From assembly GCA_020137815.1 (NCBI GenBank), contig CM035362.1, forward strand, positions 398,605 through 462,604: 64,000 bases of DNA. The letters run 5' to 3'. Below the pieces are notes generated by a model. The model saw only the letters and a list, made by a program, of their open reading frames with translations. It searched no databases and was not told the origin of the DNA. Shown here in pieces: positions 24,898 to 37,200 of this stretch; the stretch's first letter is position 1, and each line of letters begins with the position of its first letter. Source of the DNA: Hormiphora californensis. Taxonomy: Eukaryota; Ctenophora; Tentaculata; Cydippida; Pleurobrachiidae. A program made the translations under genes and the position numbers.

Positions 24898-27800
24898 CCC
24901 TCTCGATCTTAGATCTATGCCAATTACCCAACCAATTGGCAATTACCCGACCCACTCATTTACCTCCATAGTCCATATTGGTAGATGATAGATCGCATCG
25001 GTGCTGGTTACAGTTATACCAGACCAGTTTGCTGCCTCACAGTTGCAAGTTCCGTTATTATAGCTCGAGTAAGTTAGGAATGTGAGAATCGGTCTGTCTA
25101 CTGTCCAATCTATTGTATCCGGGGATAGTTCCTTATTTCCATCTTCCACTGTGTAGTATTGGACCCTAGAGAGGGGGTGGACTATTATTGGGGGAGGATG
25201 GTTTAGTATTGGGCCCATAATGGGAGGAGAAAGGGGAGATGAGAAAGGAGCGAAAAGGGGGGAGATATAATAGCTGCAACTGTGTGATAAGATAGTACCT
25301 CTGTGTGATAAGATGGTGTCCCCGGTGAGGGATGGTCTGGTATTCCGACCCTCCATGAGCCCGTCCCAGTGCCCCTGGATTGGGAGGTAACTGGGGAGGT
25401 TCCGAAACATATCCAATATCTGGGGAGGAAGTTGATGGATTTAGGGCACACGACCACAATTTAGGGCACAAAACCACAAGATCTACAATCCACACAATCC
25501 CCAGTTTACTATGTAACCCGTGCTTGTCATGGTGATATTTGGTTATCTTTACAACCCCCCCCCCACCCTGCCAACCATCTTCCACACTTACCTTAATAAT
25601 AGGGGCATCCACTTGTTTAGAATAGCGGCGACTTTGTCTGTTACTAATACTATTTATCGTAAGTATTCGATGACTCTGTCCTCACTCTATCATTACTCAT
25701 TCTCCGCAATCCGCATGCTGTTTCCACCTGATTTAATGTAGCAGTTATTGCAGGCGGAGTTCGATTCTTGGCGACATGTCACGAAATGGGAGGGTCTAAA
25801 GGGGAAGTAAGACATGTCACGAAATGGTAGGCTTCAACGGGGATGTGGTGGATGTGGTCAGAATGATTGAGACGTCAGACGAGTTATAATAAATGTTATG
25901 GTGGGGGGGGGGGGCAAGGCCAAAAAAGCCAGATCAATCCCATATTTAGGGCAGGTTTAGCTTTTTTGGCCCTACTTTTTTGGTCATTTTGGCATGTAAT
26001 TCTGACATTATATATGGTCTGTATGACATCAAAAACACTTTAAAATGACTTCTTTGATCTAGTTTTACCATTTTATATCGATAGGGAAAAGATATAATAT
26101 ACCGAAAAAAGTTTGATATAAAAAACAGCCAGATCAGAAAAAGCCAAAAAAAGCCAGATCAAAAAAACCCAAAAAAAGGCAGATAAAAAAGGCAGATCAA
26201 AAAAAGCCAAATCATAACTGCCAAATCAAAAAAAGCCAGATCAAAAAAAGCCAAATCAGACCCGGATTTCAGGGCGGATTCGGCATTTTTGGCCCCCCGT
26301 TATATGGCAGTGACGGCAATCGGCATTGCAATGACGCCACTTTAATATACAACATAAAGCGTGTACCGGGTGTTACACCTGGCCATTACACAGAGAGAAT
26401 GACAGAGAGAGAATGACACAGAGAGAATGACAGAGAGAGAATGACAGAGAGAGAATGACAGAGAGAGAATGACAGAGAGAGAGAATGACAGAGAGAGAAT
26501 GACAGAGAGAGAATGACAGAGAGAGAGGATAACAGAGAGAGAATGCCGGAGAGAATGACAGAGAGAGAATGACAGAGAGAGAGAGGATAACAGAGAGAGA
26601 GAGGATAACAGAGAGAGAATGCCGGAGAGAGAATGACAGAGGGAGAATGACAGAGAGAGAGAGGATAACAGAGAGAGAATGCCGGAGAGAGAATGACAGA
26701 GAGAGAATGACAGAGAGAGAATGAGGGGATGAGAGAATAACAGAGAGAGAATGACAGAATGACAGAATGACAGAATGAGAGAATGACAAAGGGAATGAGA
26801 ATGAGAGAGGTGGAGAGAGAATGAGAGAGATGGAGAGCGAGAGATAGAGAGCGAGAGATATATATATATTATATGGAGGCAACCCGAATGTGTTGAGACG
26901 CGCATATCGCGACGCGCATGAGACGCGCATGCGACGCGCACATTGCGACGCGCACCAAATTGGTCAAATTCAATAAATGTGAAAATGCGTTTTTAAAATT
27001 TTAAGACTTGGAGCCTCTTGAACATTTTTGGGAGACTGATGGTGACCCTGAACGAGTCCGAGAACCTCAAAGAGAGTGCACTGGCACAGCATCGGAAAGA
27101 GACTGCACTGTGCAGAGCACGCAGCATCCATAAGAGCGCGCGCTTACCACGTGAAAGGGACTCACCGCGCGAAGTAGGCAGTACTTTACCCTTAATTTTC
27201 TTCTCGCGCGTTACATAACAGTCGATTTCACACACTATTGTCTTCGGAGACTCGATGAACAAGACTGAAATCAAGGATGAGAAGATAAATGAGACCAATT
27301 AGATTCTTGAGTTGTTAATTGTTTACAAATAAGATCAACACACTTTTGGATTACGTGATTATTTGAAAATTCTATACTAGAGAGAAATATTTCGTTGCTA
27401 AAGTGCGTTTCAAACGACTTGACCTGAGATTCCTGGAAATTCAGGATTTCCCCTTTGTAAATACACGCGCAATGCGCCGAATTCCAAGAATTACGGGTCA
27501 AGTCGCTTGAAACGGACTTTAATTTCAGACCAAAAGTGTGTGGGAAGAATTAAAAAACACATTCATTTCGTTTCCATTAAGTTTCAGTGTACATAAATCA
27601 ATTTTGTTACTTTTACATTAGTTTGTTTTGCATTGACTACGTGTTGTTGACATGTAATTGACTTGTAACTATATTTGATTTAACGCTCAAAAGTAAAACT
27701 GAAAAGCTAAACATTTTTTTGACAATACATTGCCAAATACAACCATCATTATCAAGTTATCAATGATCTCGAGATAGTAATTGAGCAAAATCACACGAGT

Positions 27801-30621
27801 TTCACGGCCAAAGACGGTCACTGTCTTTGCTCCATTACCTCTACTCCCACTTTAAAAGATAAGGTTCTACTTATTCCGTGTTACTGTTATTGATTCCGGT
27901 ATTTCTCTTTCAATCATGTTACACCCTGAGCTGTGTGCAGCAAGTAAGGACATCTCACTCATTTATCTCCTCCACATATGATATCTCCCAACGTGTCAAA
28001 TCCAGAACTTCCAGTGTTAGTTTCATTTTTTCCTCATCGAACTAATGGAGGAAGGGGTTAGTTGATCAACATCTAACTATATCTAATGAAAATTTGACGG
28101 AAATGTGACACCTCGTCAGTGTGACGACGTGATCCGTCAGTGTGACGATTACGTACGATAATGCATTGGGTCAATTTTGCCTTCACTCTAAATTACCTAA
28201 TTAGAATCAAAGGAAAGGCAAAACTGACCCAAGGCAAAAAATATATCGAAGGCAAAACTGCTGTTTACCCCAGATATTGACAGTTTTGCCTTTACATGGG
28301 AATTGGTGGATGGACCCGTGTCTCTGATGAAATCCTGTCTTCTAGAGAAAGCTTTTTCGATGTAGATTGCGGAGATGATGAGGTAGAAGGAGAAGAAGGA
28401 GAAGATGAACCGCCTGCACCAAGGCATTATCGGTGTTTTGACGCTTTTGCCTTTACCCAATTATCTATGCTGTTACTCTCCAAAGGCATTATTGCTCAAA
28501 GGCATTATCGTAATATCGTATGCTACCAGTGTGACGACTTGATCCGTCAATGTGACGACGTGATTCGTAGGTATCACGTATCGCAAGTGCTTGAGACAGA
28601 GACAGAGACAGAGACAGAAAACGAAGATACAGTAATCCTGCATTTTCGGAACGTGTTCGTCTCAACATTGCGCGTCGCCGGCTGTACCAAACCCGGGTGA
28701 ACAAGCTAACAATAGTGCAATTACATGCGCGTGATGCAGTATATCGCATGTAAGTTCACTATTGTTAGCTCGTTCACCCGGGTTAGCTCGTTCACCCGCG
28801 ACGCGCAATGTGTAGACGAACACGCTCCGAAAAGAGTAAGGAAGGAAGGAAGGAAGGAAGGAAGGAAGGAAGGAAGGAAGGAAGGAAGGAAGGAAGGAAG
28901 GAAGGAAGGAAGGAAGGAAGGAAGGAAGGAAGGAAGGAAGGAAGGAAGGAAGGAAGGAAGGAAGGAAGGAAGGAAGGAAGGAAGGAAGGAAGGAAGGAAG
29001 GAAGGAAGGAAGGAAGGAAGGAAGGAAGGAAGGAAGGAAGGAAGGAAGGAAGGAAGGAAGGAAGGAAGGAAGTACCTCGGGTAGTGAGATCTTCAGCTTC
29101 CCTACTCGAGCTAAAGCAGTCGCTCGGTAAATATCTGTCCACCATCCCTGACCAGCCACCGGTTCGTGGGTATAGTGTTCAGCACAGTAACTCCCTGTTG
29201 GATTGGAGAAACGATCCGAGTGTTTTCAGAGAGTAAATCATTCAGGGGTGTTTTGCTTTTCTATGTTGTTTGGCTGCCCATTAAAACCCGATTCCTTTTG
29301 GTGCCTGAGTGTTAGCTCTTTTTGAGCTGAAACTTTGTGTACAATGCTTAATTATTTTATGAATGTTTATGAATGTTTATGAATGTTTATGAATGGAACG
29401 ATGCCGTGGTGCTGATCTTCTATTACGAATGGCGTTCAGCGACGGTCCATTTTTGGTACAGATTTCTCTGCAGCATAGCTCGAGCGCCACCCCAAGCAGG
29501 CAACCTTATTGGTTAGATGTGCACCGTCTTTGCGAAACTCTCGAAAGAGCCTCTACCAATCATAGCTTGGCGGTCTAGGTGGCATTGTGCTACTCCAGGC
29601 CCGAACCTGTGACCTAGCACATGGAAGGCGAGTGCACTGGCCACTACACCACCCTGTCATCACAGTTAACATACCTACAAACTAATCTGCAAAGTGCAAG
29701 TTTCTAGCACGACAATAACTGACCACCCCAGAGGCCAGACCCATGCTTGAGAAGTACCCACTCGACTGAGTCAGTCGGACTGACACTCATCGTAACAAAA
29801 CATAACAACAGGCTTACTCACTGGCAATTGAAACAGAGAAATATAAAGCCACCATGCTTGACACAGTTGCCCCTTAAATTGTCAATACTCGATTAAATTT
29901 TAGTTTAGTTTTATCAGACGACAGACGCTAACGAAGCCAAGGGGCACCAACTAATCTGCAGTAAATCCTGATACATTTCTGTTATTCTCGTAACATTGAT
30001 CACTTGCTATCAACAAATCTCAGGTTTATCTCGTGCCAGATGATTCACAGAAATATTTTACCAATCAGGACACATGTACTGGATGATGAAAATATATTTG
30101 GGTTTTGGTTTATTCAATTCCCTTGAGCACGCTGGTAAATCATTTCAAATTGAAAGCTTGACTACAGCTCAGGACATCAAAATCAGCGCTACAATGGCGA
30201 AGAAATTACACAGAAAGCTTCGAAACAGGCCTTTTTTAAAAACGGCCTCAGAGATTTAGCCCTGATATGACTTTATTGACCGTTTAGTAATTGGAAAGTC
30301 CTCGATACTATCTTCCCAAATCCCAACGAGCCTAAGATTGTGCGATGTAGACAAGAAAAGACAGAGTTATTGCCAAAAAATTCGAAATTTGACAATAAAA
30401 GGGGTTTACTCCAACTGGGTAGGCTTAAATACACTTATTTTCGATCACAAGCATGCCGTAAGTCAAACAAAAACGATTTTGAAAACTTTGGAGACAAAAT
30501 TTTTTTCAACTTTTTGGCAGGTTCACTCGAAATTCAAAACAGGGTGCGCGTCGCAAATGCAAAAATGCGCGTCGCATTGTGCGCGTCTCAACACAGTGTC
30601 TCGCCTCCATATATATATATG

Positions 30622-30710
<89 letters not shown>

Positions 30711-31224
30711 GAGAGAAAGAGAGGGGGGTGTCCACTTACCAGGGTCTGTGAATCCATCAATAAAGATCTGCCGGTGATGAGAAGCTGCTGTAAACGGTTC
30801 CCCTACAAGAGTGTTTAGCTCATCTAGTCTGTAGGTTATCTTGGCCCAGTAATTTGGTTCCCGGAACGGGATCTGAGAGAGTATTGTGTTATTAATACAT
30901 TTGATAAACTATAAAGGTCAAAGGTGGTCTGGGTTAGAGGGGGTTCAAATGCGGGTTACAAGGGGTCTGTTAGGTGGGTTAGAAGGGGTATGTTAGGTGG
31001 GTTAGAAGATGGGTAGGGGGCAACTTGCCCCGGGCAAGAGGTGGGTTAGAAGTCAGAAAATGTCGAGAGGTCAGCAACAAGTGTTCCAGAGTTGGGTAAA
31101 AAGGGGTACGAGAGGTGGGTTAGAAGGGAGCTGAGGTAAAGGACTCAGGAGTGGGTTGGAAGGGGTCCACGTGTTGCTTAGTAGGGATCCAGAGGTGGGT
31201 CAATACGTAGTTTGGTTACGCAGA

Positions 31225-31273
<49 letters not shown>

Positions 31274-34200
31274 TACGAAACAAGGGAAGAAAGAGTATAC
31301 CACGGGAGGGGAAAGATAAGAAACATAGAAGGAAGATAAAGAAGAAATAGAGAGAGAAGGAAGATAAAAGAGAGAGAGAGATAGAGGGAGATGCAAGAGG
31401 AAGATTTAAGATACGAGAATTATGAGTGATTAATAGTATAGCAGATATCTTCTTTTTACAGTCTTTGGCTTGCCAAGGGCCAATCCCACAGGTCCTATCG
31501 CAAAGCGATATCGCCGGCACTAGGAGAATAGCCCGCCTCCCCTCCCTCTCCATCAGGAACTGCCCACAGGACAGGTTCCATTATAGGTGGCTTCGGGTTC
31601 GGGAGGGTAAACTTCTTCGAGAGTCGCAGGATAGTCGCGAGACAGAGATGAGGAAATAGAGAAATGGAAAGCCGGGAGAGAGAAAAAAGGGTCGACACAT
31701 CGAGAGGGGCGGTCACCCCAGCCATGCTAGTGATATTAACATTAAACTGTTCATACCTGATCTTGATGATTTGATTCACTTGCATCGTCTCCCAGCTCCC
31801 TTGACTGGGTTAGAATAGCGGGGCCCTTAACGCTTCAGTTAATTCATCTTTAATTATGAGAAGATTTTCCCTGGTTCAGGTTGCGATAATCTGAAGAGAA
31901 GGGTGTTACTAAACGCTAGAATTTGGTAATTTGTTGATTCGAAAGCATCCCAACACCTTAACTTATTAGGTATCGCTTGTGTTTTCAAAACTTCACAAAC
32001 TTCAGTACTTTTAACTTTCTAATTGTGTTTTGTCTTATGGTTTTGATCGACACCATTTAAAGCTACGTTTTCTGCTGGCCCAGTGCTGGGAATGAATCCT
32101 TATTTTGCCATTATCTTGCTTTCAAATGTTTTTGCGCTAAAAGTTATGCGTGTCCAATAGTCAAATAACCACCTTTTGTCCCTCTTTTGTCGCACTGTTT
32201 GGGTATTTGACCCTTGAACACAGCTTTTAGTGCAAAAGGATCTGAAAGCAAGATAATTGCAAAAGAAGGATTTATTTCCAGCAGAAATTGTAGCCTGAAA
32301 AGGCTTTCATCAAGACTGCAAAGTGGCAAGAAAAAGTTAGAAAAAGTTGTGAAGTAAAATTTGAAGAAGTCTGAAAAGTTTAGAAAACAGGCGAGACCCG
32401 AAAAAAATCTGTAGGTATTGGGATGCTTTTTGGGGTGGCGCGCGGCAGGGCTATTGTTGGTTGGGTTTGCCTTTAAAGTCGGATTTTTTGAAGTTGTCAC
32501 CCCAAAATGACCGCGCATGTGAAATTTATCAATTTTGACGCGCACACCACACGTTAACATGTGATGTGACGCGCAAAAACATTCCGCGCACGAAAAGGGG
32601 GGTGACAACTTCAAAAAATCCGACTTTAAAATTTGGAGAAGTTTGCAAAGTTTAGAAAACACGCGAGACCTGAAAAAAATTTGTAGGTATTGAGATGCTT
32701 TTTGGGGTGGCGCGCGGCAGGGCTATTGTTGGTTGGGTTTGCCTTTAGTAGGTTTCTGGAAGAATGATCATCACCATATCTTTTGGAGAATCCAAGTTCA
32801 TTAAGGCACGTGTGGTCACCTGTCGAGGGGTTACTGAACAACATGCCCATTTGGCACTGCCCAACCTATCTCTCAGATTGTTGGCTAAATGGCCAGATAT
32901 ATTAACAGTGGGGCACAACTGCAGATAACTGCAGGACATATTTCCAATTTCCATAGCAACCTCCATATTACACCACAATAAATACCCTAAATGTATTAAG
33001 GGCAAAGGTGGGCCGAGATAAGATGTAATTATTTCCATTCAGGGCCCAGGTCCTTGTCTCGCTCTCAACAGAAACCAACAAATTCCATGGAATTCCAGTA
33101 CCCTACACGCCCAGCCCCATGTTTTTGTCACGTACATGATTCATGTCCCAATCCCATATATATCACCCATGTCCCAACAACTCACTGCACCCCTTCCCTC
33201 CCTCTCAGCTGGCCAGTTTGAGTTTGTAAATGCTGGGTGGTGTATGAACTGACGAGGCTAGTGTCCACTACTCAGCCACCATTGACCAGATGAGCGAGGG
33301 TGAGTTACATTATGCAGTTACTTTATCATCACAATTACTGACTACATTTCCTAATATGGTAGCCATCCTGACATGTCCAAATATGGTCACAACACTCCCC
33401 ACTCCCTCCAGGTATGGTGTGGCTTCAGAAGGAGGTGGAGTACCCGGTGTAGACGTGACCCCCAACATCGCAGTGGCAAATTGACCCCTTCGGACACAGG
33501 TACTGTTATAGAAGAGTTGTCTGAAACCTCTACCAAATTTTCCCACGAATTCAACGAAATGATTCAACAAGACCGATTGTTTCTTCACTTTTTTCCAATA
33601 TTGGAAAAATTTTATTGAAATTCTCCGAGTTTTAAATTTTGGTGTCAATTTCAGGAGACACACCCAACAATACCATATCCCAATGTACCCTATTATTCCA
33701 TGAATATCTTTCCCCTCTCAGTTCTGCCCATGCGGGTCTCGTTGCCCAGATGGGTCTCAAGGGGCTCTTCTTCGCTAGGATGGATTATCAGGATTATAAC
33801 AAACGGAAAGCCAACAAAGAGTAAGTTGTTTTGGAGAAATACCTACTTGTTGGAAAATTTAAAATTTTAAAAGCACCCCTCTCTCTCCTTCTCTGTGGCA
33901 TGATCTGTATGATACAGTGTATAGTATACAGTGTATCTTTCTCTGGATGATGGTGCAGCATGTTAGTCTTATGTCTATCACACCCCTCTCTCATATCCCT
34001 TTACCCCTCACTTCACCCCCTTACCCCGTCTCTACCTCACACCTCCACACCTCCAAGACTCCTCACCTCCCCTTCACCTCTCCAGCCTGGAGTATAGCTG
34101 GTATGTAGAGAACAGGAACCTCTTTACGGGTGTAATGTACCGGCACTACAACGAACCCCCCGGATATGATTTTGATCAGAGGAGGGAAGGACGCCCCCAT

Positions 34201-37200
34201 GGTCCGAGATAAGAATAGTCCTGAGTATAATATGGACAGTAGGGTGGCTGGATTTGTGAAATACATGAACGAACAGGTAATAGGAACGTCACTGGTGTTT
34301 TTACAGTGAGGTGAGAAAGTGTCTGGCAGCATAAGATCCTGATTTGATTATCAGACAGTGCGCTTAGATCGGGTTGGTGCCGCCAGACAGACAGCATTTA
34401 GGAGAGGTAAGATCACATCAAATAGAGAAAGAGAGAGGGAGGGGTGCACCAAAATTTATCTCCAAACTTCTCTCTCCAGTTTGTCCACCAAACAGATGAA
34501 CTGTCTCTCTCCAGTCTCCAGTCTACCCCTATAATTTCTCCCACTGCACCCCTCTCTCCCCCTATAGCTTGGAGTTTCACTTGGCAAGCCACCCCTGCCT
34601 GGTCCATCTTCACCCACACAATGCTGGACTATGTACTGGGCACCCCCTGGGTTCTGTTTCGATACTACTTGTACTGATATCATCCCCATGGTTACCAATC
34701 CTGAGAGTCCAGGAGTATGATCTGCCTGAGAGGGTGGGGAGTATCACCAAATACATGACTGATATGGTATAACGGGTGTTATGCTGTAAGGGGTTTGGGA
34801 GAGATATGTTATGACTTAGCTTAGAACATGGGTTATTATTGGGTTGTAGGGAACTGTCCAATAAGCATATTCCTCCCCTAACACACCCTCCATTTCCAGT
34901 CATCCCACTACCGATCCGGTAACATCATGTTGACAATGGGAGGTGACTTCTGCTACCAGAACGCCAGAATGTATTTCAAGAACCTGGATATTCTGATGGA
35001 TGCTGTCAATAAGGATAGTGCCAAGAATGGATTCAAAATGTTCTACAGTACCCCTACCAAGTTAGTACCATTGTCACCTATTCTCGTTGTTAGTGAGATG
35101 TTAGTGAGATGTGAGGTGTTTTGAGATTTGAGTGATAAGTTTTGATTTTCGAGTATATAACGTGATTTGAATCCAATATACTTTTGGTTTCGATAACAGA
35201 GCCATGAAAGGTAGAAGTGGTGATATATGGAACTTACCTGTCGGGCGGTGCTAGACCCCATTTTGATTCTCAAGTGCTCATACTGTTGCTTATATACCGC
35301 GTGGGCCAATAAAAAGGGAGGGTCTTAAATCTTCGATTTCTCCGGCACCTTAATTCCAATGGTTCTGAAATTTTGACACAATGTTGGTGGGCTTATGCCA
35401 GATATGTGTACAGGGTTTCAAGTTGAAAAATGCAGAAATTCATTAATGAACTTAAATTCCCGATTTTTTAGTTAATTGAAGGTTTTCCCTTATTCCAAGT
35501 TGATTTTGATCGTAAATTTGCAGCCACTCGATAGTGTTAACATTGATCAATGGCAATCTGAAATTTCATTGAAAATGAATAAAGTTTAGTTGGTGAAATT
35601 AATGAATTAAAAATGATCATTTTTTCAAAAAATTTATTTTCGCTGAAAATGAGAGATTTGCACTGTAGAGATGAAATTAAAACCTAACTGGGTTATGATT
35701 TAATCATTTAAGTTCATTCTGGTATGAAAAACTGTTAAATTCAAAAAAATTAATTTTTTTAAATTTTCGTTTTTTTAATTTTTTTCGTTAATAACTGCAT
35801 AAATTAACATTTAACCGATAGTCCATTAACAAACCGTTAGTTGAGACATTAGTAAATCGAAACCTTGCTAATGGAAGCTTGCTAGTGCTTATACTGATTG
35901 GTAACAACAAGCGTCATGTGACCTCCATGCAAGCAACAAGAAACGTAACCAGGGTGTGACAAAATTGATTGCAATTGGTATCCAATGCCCTCTGTTGTAC
36001 CCAGTATCAGATATCTGGCTTGGAGTACAAAAGAGGTTCCTGGAAAACAAAAAATATGGACTAGCGAAAACCTACATTGGCTTAAACACATGAATTTAGG
36101 TTCATTAATGAATTTCTGCATTTTTGAACTTGAAACTCTGTACACATATCTGGCATAAGCTCAATAACATTGTGTCAAAATTTCAGAACCATTGGAATTA
36201 AGGTACCGGAGAAATCTAAGATTTAAGACCCTCCCTTTTTATTGGCCCACGCGGTATATTCCCTGCAGGTACATGAATGCAGTTATAAAGGGCGCTGACC
36301 TTCTCCAGAACAAGACAGATGATCTCTTCCCTTATGCTAATGATCCTCACTCCTACTGGACAGGTACTGACATGAGTTGTTGAGTAAGGGGATGCTGGAT
36401 ATGGATAGGTATAACTGTAATAGTGAAATTTCAAATGATTATTGGGAGAGTGAGAATGGATGGACATGTGAGAGAAAGGAGAAAAGGGTACTAATGTATG
36501 TGCATGTATGTTATAGGGGAGAAGGGTACTTGATGGATAATGGGGAGAGGTTGTAGAAAGGCAGCATGTACCCTGCAACCATGTGCTGCAGTAGTAAGTG
36601 AGATAACACCTGCAGCAGTCTCCCCAGTCTCACCAAAAGTGAGTTAATGTTTGCGACTCAAAGCTCCAAGCTGGTTATCCAGATTATCGTGCAAAACCTT
36701 AGTAGAGTGGTTAAATCATCCTTCAAATGAAATTAGGCGCCTTAGTAAAGTGGTTAGATCATCCTTCAAATGAAATTAGGACGCCTTCCCATTTTCCCAA
36801 ACACGGCCGTTATCAAAAGATAAGGGAATCCAAAAGGTACCGTTTTCAATGACCCTAGGTATAATATATGTGGGGGCATGTTTGTAAATCCATGGCTCGC
36901 CTGAATGGGGGTTCGAAAACTCTAGATCTCAAGATCACAGGAGAGCCATTACGTTTATCACACCCGTCCTGAGACATGATCATGACTGGAATAGAAGGAT
37001 CTCAGAGGCGTGAGAGAAGTTGAACTTTCACAGCCACTAATCAATTACCTACCATTCTCCCCAGGATATTTCACCTCTCGACCTGGACTGAAGCGATACG
37101 TGAGGGACTGTAACAACGTCCTACAGGCTTGTAAGCAGGTATAACAGCTGCATAAAAAATTAACAATCACCGAGTATAATGACGTCTAACATTTACATTT

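Larger units (their letters stand above)
24326..31790 (-). pseudogene. unrecognised multi-exon gene inside mannosidase intron 3 (partial or degenerate)
   Basis: Minus-strand pieces with good splice signals: ~31790-31690 ([19 protein letters not shown]), 30872-30740 ([20 protein letters not shown]), 25637-25592, 25419-25299 ([18 protein letters not shown]), 25165-24964 ([15 protein letters not shown] to HLPIWTME), 24712-24636 and 24449-24326 ([13 protein letters not shown], stop). These look like one secreted or lysosomal protein (N-glycosylation motifs NGT and NWS), but I do not recognise the family. Phases do not all agree (25592 to 25419, 24636 to 24449), so the frame is broken at least twice. 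That fits a decaying gene, or the same insertion errors seen in the host gene. It overlaps LINE, SINE and microsatellite insertions. Confidence 0.45.

Noticed and set aside
25740-26340. A-rich AAAAAAGCCAGATC stretch as a functional element
   Set aside because: Low-complexity degenerate repeats; no inverted ends or coding frame seen.
26342-26941. Two overlapping minus-strand frames of ~190 codons
   Set aside because: Translation of the GA minisatellite; composition is only L, S, C, H, I, V, F.
28662-29236. Long PSFLPSFL and GRKEGRKE open frames
   Set aside because: Produced by the GGAA tract; only the last ~50 codons on the plus strand (29085-29236) look like real LINE protein.
29596-29656. 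A tRNA gene on the minus strand
   Set aside because: A- and B-box-like segments exist, but no acceptor or anticodon stem closes properly; better read as a SINE head.
33209-34766. Programmed +1 frameshifting in the mannosidase
   Set aside because: The extra bases lie in unrelated contexts with no shared slippery codon, too many within ~600 coding bases; error or decay is simpler.
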